Assembly (NCBI GenBank): GCA_934636465.1
Contig: CAKUAR010000031.1
Span: 1-17,451, forward strand
DNA: 17,451 bases
Source: an uncultured Muribaculaceae bacterium
GTDB taxonomy: Bacteria > Bacteroidota > Bacteroidia > Bacteroidales > Muribaculaceae
Direction: 5' to 3'
Shown here piece after piece: positions 13,368 through 17,451 of this stretch. The position numbers and the translations under genes were made by a program. Within the stretch, counting starts at the first letter, position 1. Every line of letters begins with the position of its first letter. The notes beneath the pieces were generated by a model. That model was not told the DNA's origin. It saw only the letters and a list, made by a program, of their open reading frames with translations, and did no database searches.

Positions 13368-14651
13368 TTATTTCAAGAGCTTTGCTGTGTTTTTAGTGCC
13401 GTCGGTGTAAGTGGTTACAACGATGTTTACACCTGTGAATGGCTCTGCGCTCTGCAAGCCGGCGGTGTTGTAATAAACCTCCGATTTCACTTGCTTGGCC
13501 ACGGCTGCCGAGGTAACGCCTGTTTGCTCGTCTTCCTCGTTATAGGAGATGAAAGAGTCGTTCCATTCTTCGGCTGTTTGATAAGCCTGAAGAGAGCCTT
13601 TTGGCACATAGAGGTTCATTTTGTAGTTGGGGAACATCACACCAAATGCGCCGGTCTGTGCCACAGGAGGTGTCACGGCGCGTATGTGGAACTCTGAGAG
13701 TTGAGAGCAGGCGTCGAATGCACCCACGTCAATGGTTTTGACGGTAGATGGTAAATAGAGCTTGGTGAGCACGGTGTCGCCATAGCACATGCTGTTGGGG
13801 ATTGCTTCCACGCCTTCGCTTATGCGGAGTGTCTTGAGGCGTGCTGCGCAGTCGAATGCTGAGTTTGCAATTTCTTTGACGGTGTTTGGTGTGGTGTATT
13901 CTGTGCGAGGGTCGGCTTGTGGGTAGGCATAGAGCTTGGTCACGTCGGTGTCGAAAATCACGCCGTCAACGGTTTTGAACTTGCCGTTGGCTGCTGCTAC
14001 GGTGAATTTTGCCAAGTTGAGGCAGCCGGCAAAAGCGGCATTGCCGATTGTGGCAACGTTTGCTCCCAGATCCACGCTTTTGAGAGCAGAGCCATAGAAT
14101 GCTGTTTCACCTATTGAGGTGAGAGCGGCAATGGCGTTGAGCGACTCGATGGCTGTCTTGTAGAACGCCGATCTGCCTATGGTCTCAAGAGTTGACGGGA
14201 AGTTGAACGACTTCAAGGCATAGCAGCTCATGAATGCATTTTGATTGATTTTTGTGAGACCTTCGCTTGCCACGATTTCTTCGAGAGCTTGGTCTTTGTA
14301 GAACGCATTTGTGCTAATGGTTTTGAGTGTTTTTGGCAACACCATGCGCTTCAGCACGTTGTTGAAGCTCATAGAGTAGTTTGGCAACACACCGGTGTCG
14401 TTACCATCTGCATCTACGATTTGGGCGTCGGCCATGTCGAGGTTGGTTACTGCAGAGGCCTTTGCCAGACCGCTGTTGATGTCGTTACTGTTGATCTTGC
14501 CTTTGATTGTGAGGTCGGTGATTGACGATGCGTCGTCACCGAGCAGTGTGGCAAGAGTGCCTGGAGTTGTGACCTCAATGGTCTTTGCCACTGTTTGTGC
14601 ATTGGCGGTAATAGCCAACACAGCTGCAAACAAGAGTAATAATTTCTTCAT
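13368..14651 (-). CDS. Secreted BspA-like leucine-rich-repeat protein with C-terminal sorting tail
   Basis: A 427-aa exported protein. MKKLLLLFAAVLAITANAQ is a classic signal peptide with cleavage after ANA. Residues about 95-360 contain BspA-type (LRR_5) repeats, each with a pattern such as LKTISTNAFYKDQALEEI or LTKINQNAFMSCYALKSF; I count about nine. The C-terminal segment has VYYNTAGLQSAEPFTGVNIV and ends TAKLLK, the usual look of type A type IX secretion sorting domains or their Muribaculaceae variants, so the protein is probably displayed on or released from the surface. BspA-like proteins bind host matrix or other bacteria. I chose ATG at 14651 because the longer reading to 14717 hides the signal peptide. 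It lies 69 nt after topA with no promoter motif that I can see in the gap, and a strong terminator follows. Confidence 0.85.
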   Translation of the reverse strand: MKKLLLLFAAVLAITANAQTVAKTIEVTTPGTLATLLGDDASSITDLTIKGKINSNDINSGLAKASAVTNLDMADAQIVDADGNDTGVLPNYSMSFNNVLKRMVLPKTLKTISTNAFYKDQALEEIVASEGLTKINQNAFMSCYALKSFNFPSTLETIGRSAFYKTAIESLNAIAALTSIGETAFYGSALKSVDLGANVATIGNAAFAGCLNLAKFTVAAANGKFKTVDGVIFDTDVTKLYAYPQADPRTEYTTPNTVKEIANSAFDCAARLKTLRISEGVEAIPNSMCYGDTVLTKLYLPSTVKTIDVGAFDACSQLSEFHIRAVTPPVAQTGAFGVMFPNYKMNLYVPKGSLQAYQTAEEWNDSFISYNEEDEQTGVTSAAVAKQVKSEVYYNTAGLQSAEPFTGVNIVVTTYTDGTKNTAKLLK

Positions 14652-14720
14652 AAGTTGTTTTTGTTTATTGATTAATAAGCTGTTGCTATATGCGTATTGA
14701 ATTTTGTTGTTCGTCATGCC

Positions 14721-17123
14721 TTATTCTGCGGCGGCAACTTTCTTTTTGGTTGTCGTCGTTTTTTTCTTGGCTGCTGTCTTTTTTGAGGTCTTGGCCTTGG
14801 CGGCAGCGGCAGCGCGCCTTGTGGAGCTCTTTGAGGCATTGGCCTCGTCGGCCACTATTTCGCGGCAAGCTTCGAGAGTGAGTGTTTGTGGGTCGAGCTT
14901 CTTGGGAATTTTGTAGTTTTTCTTTTCAAAGCTGATGTATGGGCCGAAACGTCCGTTCAGCACTTGCAGCCCAGGTTCCTCGTCAAAAGTCTTTATCACT
15001 TTCTTGGCCTCGGTGTCGCGTTTTTGTTTTATCAGCTCCACGGCCTCGTCGAGCGTTATTTTGTAGGGCGACAACTCTTTGGGTATTGACACAAACTTGC
15101 CGGCATGCTTAACGTAGGGACCAAAACGGCCTATTGCCACCGACACGTCAGCATCTTCAAATTTTCCGAGGTCGCGAGGCATTTCAAAGAGTTTCAGGGC
15201 CTCGTCGAGTGTGATTGTGGCTACGCTCTGGTCTTTTTGCAGCGATGCGAAGCGCGGTTTGTCCTCGTCGTCGGTGCTGCCCAGCTGCACGAGAGGGCCA
15301 TATTTGCCTATTTTCACCGACACCGGTTTGCCAGTCTTTGGGTCGTTGCCCAGTATGCGCTCACCCACCTTGTGCTCAAGGTGCAAATCCGACACTTTTT
15401 TGATTTCGGGGTGGAAATCTTTGTAGAATTTGTCGATTTCGTCGTTCCATTTCTCCTTGCCCTCGGCAATCTCATCGAAGTCGTTCTCGATTTTTGCCGT
15501 GAAGTTGTAGTCCATTATCTTGGGGAAATATTTCAGGAGAAAATCATTGACCACCATGCCCACGTCGGTAGGAATGAGTTTGCCTTTCTCGGCTCCGGTC
15601 ATTTCAGAGCTTTCGGTGCTTGAAATCTTGCCGTCTTTAAGCGATATTATCTCGTAGTTGCGCTTTGTGCCCTTGCTCTCGCCGTGCTCCACATAGTCGC
15701 GTGCCTGTATGGTGGATATGGTTGGGGCGTAGGTTGACGGGCGGCCTATGCCCAGCTCCTCGAGCTTGCGCACAAGCGAAGCCTCGGTGTAGCGCGGTGG
15801 CTGCTGGGTGAAACGCTGTGTGCTCACAATCTCGTTTATGGCAAGGGTCTGACCCTCTTTCACCTGTGGCAAAGTGCCTTTGGCTTCATCGGCGGTGTCG
15901 TCGTCAGTCGATTCGATATACACTTTCAAGAAACCGTCGAACTTCACAACTTCGCCTGTGGCGGTGAAGTGTTCGCTGCGGTTGCTGATGTTGATGTCAA
16001 TCGAAGTCTTTTCCACCTGTGCATCGGCCATTTGCGAAGCTATAGTGCGCTTCCAGATGAGGTTGTAGAGCTTCTTTTCTTGTGCTGTGCCAGAAATCTC
16101 GTGGTTGCTTATGAATGTGGGGCGTATGGCCTCGTGAGCCTCTTGTGCGCCCTTGCTGCTGGTGTGATACTTGCGTATCTTCAGATATTCCGCACCTATA
16201 TTTTCGGTGATTTCGTTGCTTATTGTGCTAAGTGCCAAGCCAGAGAGATTGAGCGAGTCGGTACGCATGTAGGTGATGTGTCCGGCCTCATAGAGGGTTT
16301 GCGCCACACGCATGGTTTGCGCCACCGAGAAACCGAGCTTCCTTGCGGCCTCTTGCTGCAGTGTGGAAGTGGTGAATGGCGGTGCCGGCGACTTTTTCAA
16401 AGGCTTAACCGTCACATCACCCACGGTGAGTGTGGCGCTGTTGCAGTCCTCAAGGAAACGCATGGCCTCGTCATGGTTGGCAAGGCGCTTGTTGAGTTCG
16501 GCTTGCACTGGCATAGATGCGCCTGCTGGGGTGAGTTGCGCCGTGACGCGGTAGTATGGCTCGCTCTTGAAGTCGCGTATTTCCTTTTCGCGCTCGGCAA
16601 TCAGTCTCACTGCCACGCTCTGCACACGGCCGGCCGACAACGCCGGCTTGATTTTCTTCCAAAGCACTGGCGACAACTCAAAACCCACGATGCGGTCGAG
16701 CACACGACGCGCTTGCTGCGCATCAACGAGGTTGATGTCGATGTCGCGCGGGTTTTCTATTGCCTTGAGAATTGCTGGCTTGGTGATTTCATGAAACACG
16801 ATGCGCTTTGTGTTCTCTGGTTTGAGTTTAAGCACCTCATACAAATGCCAGGAAATGGCTTCTCCCTCGCGGTCCTCATCACTTGCGAGCCACACGGTCT
16901 TAGCCGATTTTGCAGCTTTCTTCAACTCTGCCACCAGCGCTTTCTTCTCGGCCGGAATTTCATATATTGGCTTGTAGCCATGTTCCACGTCGATGCTGAA
17001 ATCCTTTTTGTGCAAGTCGCGTATGTGGCCGCGGCTCGACAAGACTGTGTAGTCTTTCCCAAGAAATTTTTGAATCGTTTTGGCTTTTGCCGGAGACTCA
17101 ACTATTACCAAATTGTCTGGCAT
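14721..17123 (-). CDS. topA: DNA topoisomerase I (type IA)
   Basis: The 800-aa enzyme relaxes negative supercoils by single-strand passage. The Toprim domain shows VIVESPAKAKTI (6-17) and SDEDREGEA (81-89, with the metal-binding D82/D84/E86 triad). The KPALSAGRVQSVAVRLI segment (159-175) and the active-site tyrosine Y285 in GHITYMRTDS are in place. The C-terminal part carries three glycine-rich repeats of the Topo C-terminal repeat type (KIGKYGPLVQLG, AIGRFGPYVKHAG, LNGRFGPYISFE) instead of the Cys4 zinc ribbons of the E. coli enzyme. It ends in a Lys/Ala/Thr-rich basic tail of about 35 residues (KKTAAKKKTTTTKKKVAAAE) that probably binds DNA nonspecifically. Start at 17123 gives the canonical MPDNLVIVESP. 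The upstream gap holds a promoter and then an insertion-sequence end. Confidence 0.97.
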   Translation of the reverse strand: MPDNLVIVESPAKAKTIQKFLGKDYTVLSSRGHIRDLHKKDFSIDVEHGYKPIYEIPAEKKALVAELKKAAKSAKTVWLASDEDREGEAISWHLYEVLKLKPENTKRIVFHEITKPAILKAIENPRDIDINLVDAQQARRVLDRIVGFELSPVLWKKIKPALSAGRVQSVAVRLIAEREKEIRDFKSEPYYRVTAQLTPAGASMPVQAELNKRLANHDEAMRFLEDCNSATLTVGDVTVKPLKKSPAPPFTTSTLQQEAARKLGFSVAQTMRVAQTLYEAGHITYMRTDSLNLSGLALSTISNEITENIGAEYLKIRKYHTSSKGAQEAHEAIRPTFISNHEISGTAQEKKLYNLIWKRTIASQMADAQVEKTSIDINISNRSEHFTATGEVVKFDGFLKVYIESTDDDTADEAKGTLPQVKEGQTLAINEIVSTQRFTQQPPRYTEASLVRKLEELGIGRPSTYAPTISTIQARDYVEHGESKGTKRNYEIISLKDGKISSTESSEMTGAEKGKLIPTDVGMVVNDFLLKYFPKIMDYNFTAKIENDFDEIAEGKEKWNDEIDKFYKDFHPEIKKVSDLHLEHKVGERILGNDPKTGKPVSVKIGKYGPLVQLGSTDDEDKPRFASLQKDQSVATITLDEALKLFEMPRDLGKFEDADVSVAIGRFGPYVKHAGKFVSIPKELSPYKITLDEAVELIKQKRDTEAKKVIKTFDEEPGLQVLNGRFGPYISFEKKNYKIPKKLDPQTLTLEACREIVADEANASKSSTRRAAAAAKAKTSKKTAAKKKTTTTKKKVAAAE

Positions 17124-17257
17124 ACTATATATAATTTTTCAAAAAGGTTGGTGCATGCAGCTCTTGGGGCACTGTGCCTTTGGCAAAAAGATGCGTCTAA
17201 CCCGTTTTCACTGACCCTCACACCAACACAAAGCTCAATGTTTTTCTTATTTGGCTG

Positions 17258-17289
17258 CAAAATTAGAAAAAAACTCACAAACCAATAAA
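17258..17289 (-). promoter_or_regulatory. topA: Likely topA promoter
   Basis: The minus strand reads TAATTTTG at 17258-17265, an exact match to TAnnTTTG, with a weaker TTTA at 17286-17289 in the -33 position (20-nt spacing). The leader would be about 130 nt. The element lies between topA and the neighbouring transposase remnant, close to where that mobile element probably ends. The rest of the gap (17124-17257) shows nothing I recognise. Confidence 0.45.
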
Positions 17290-17318
17290 TTAATGTGTCA
17301 TTTTACAACTTTTTAAGC

Positions 17319-17451
17319 TTATTTGCACCACCGGCGGATTCCAGAAGCAAGTGCAAAATTAAGTTGAATGTTTAGAAATCACTTCAATCGGAGTCAAGAA
17401 TCCGTTCTTTTTCCTTGGTCTTCCATTGATTTTGTTTTGGATAATCATAAT
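17319..17451 (-). pseudogene. 3' end of an IS30-type transposase with a frameshift, partial
   Basis: From the right edge, the minus strand reads IIQNKINGRPRKKNGFLTP and then IEV, the typical end of the IS30-family integrase core (NxRPRKxxxxxTPxEVF). In that frame the reading ends at a TAA at 17359-17361. If one base at about 17379 is skipped, the sequence continues as IEVFLNIQLNFALASGIRRW and stops at 17319-17321, restoring the usual TPIEVF motif and an ALAS-type tail. This suggests a one-base insertion. Only the last 40-odd residues are in the window, so the family call is provisional; an intact gene with a slightly shorter end is the alternative. Confidence 0.5.

Noticed and set aside
15969..17288. 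A 439-codon open frame on the plus strand opposite topA
   Set aside because: It lies fully antisense to topA, has low-complexity Cys/His/Leu-rich content without any recognisable domain, and is explained by codon bias on the coding strand.
1..17451. CRISPR arrays, tRNA or rRNA genes, riboswitches, phage attachment sites
   Set aside because: No regularly spaced direct repeats, cloverleaf-like segments or conserved rRNA stretches were seen on either strand by eye.

Overview
The window looks like a Bacteroidales chromosome, with the gut Muribaculaceae/Prevotella/Bacteroides group as the best fit. Evidence includes a Bacteroidetes-type gene run (DUF4271 protein, hemD, rnpA, yidD, TatD-family hydrolase), a secreted BspA-like leucine-rich-repeat protein with a type IX-like C-terminal sorting tail, TAnnTTTG-type promoter elements, and an IS4/DUF4372-type element common in this order. 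I could run no database search, so the taxonomy is inferred from protein style and gene order.

Region 1 (1-3208, plus strand, clearly AT-rich) is an accessory defence segment. It holds the tail of a winged-helix protein, a type I restriction specificity subunit (hsdS), an AbiH-family abortive-infection protein 3 nt downstream of it, and then two small proteins of unknown function: a zinc ribbon, and a membrane-anchored coiled-coil protein whose start codon directly follows the zinc-ribbon stop. The spacing suggests one transcript. hsdR and hsdM are not in the window.

Region 2 (3240-4045) is an internally deleted insertion sequence. It has perfect 20-bp terminal inverted repeats around an IS4-family transposase that has lost its catalytic middle, carries a frameshift, and has no visible ATG at its expected start. 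It sits between the AT-rich defence block and the GC-richer housekeeping block.

Region 3 (4126-13194, all minus strand) is a long co-directional run. In transcription order: a 991-aa protein with two receiver-like domains and a PEP-synthase-type ATP-grasp domain; a 590-aa coiled-coil protein ending in the sliding-clamp-binding consensus QLSLF; a 181-aa membrane-anchored unknown; a LOG-family nucleotide hydrolase; a DUF4271 membrane protein; hemD; an intrinsic terminator or attenuator; and then rnpA, yidD and a TatD-family hydrolase joined by 4-nt overlaps.

Region 4 (13306-17451, minus strand) holds topA, the LRR protein followed by a strong terminator, the topA promoter region, and at the right edge the frameshifted 3' end of what looks like an IS30-family transposase. 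I saw no tRNA, rRNA, CRISPR array or riboswitch. The least explained parts are the clamp-motif coiled-coil protein, the receiver/ATP-grasp protein next to it, and the zinc-ribbon plus membrane-protein pair behind abiH.
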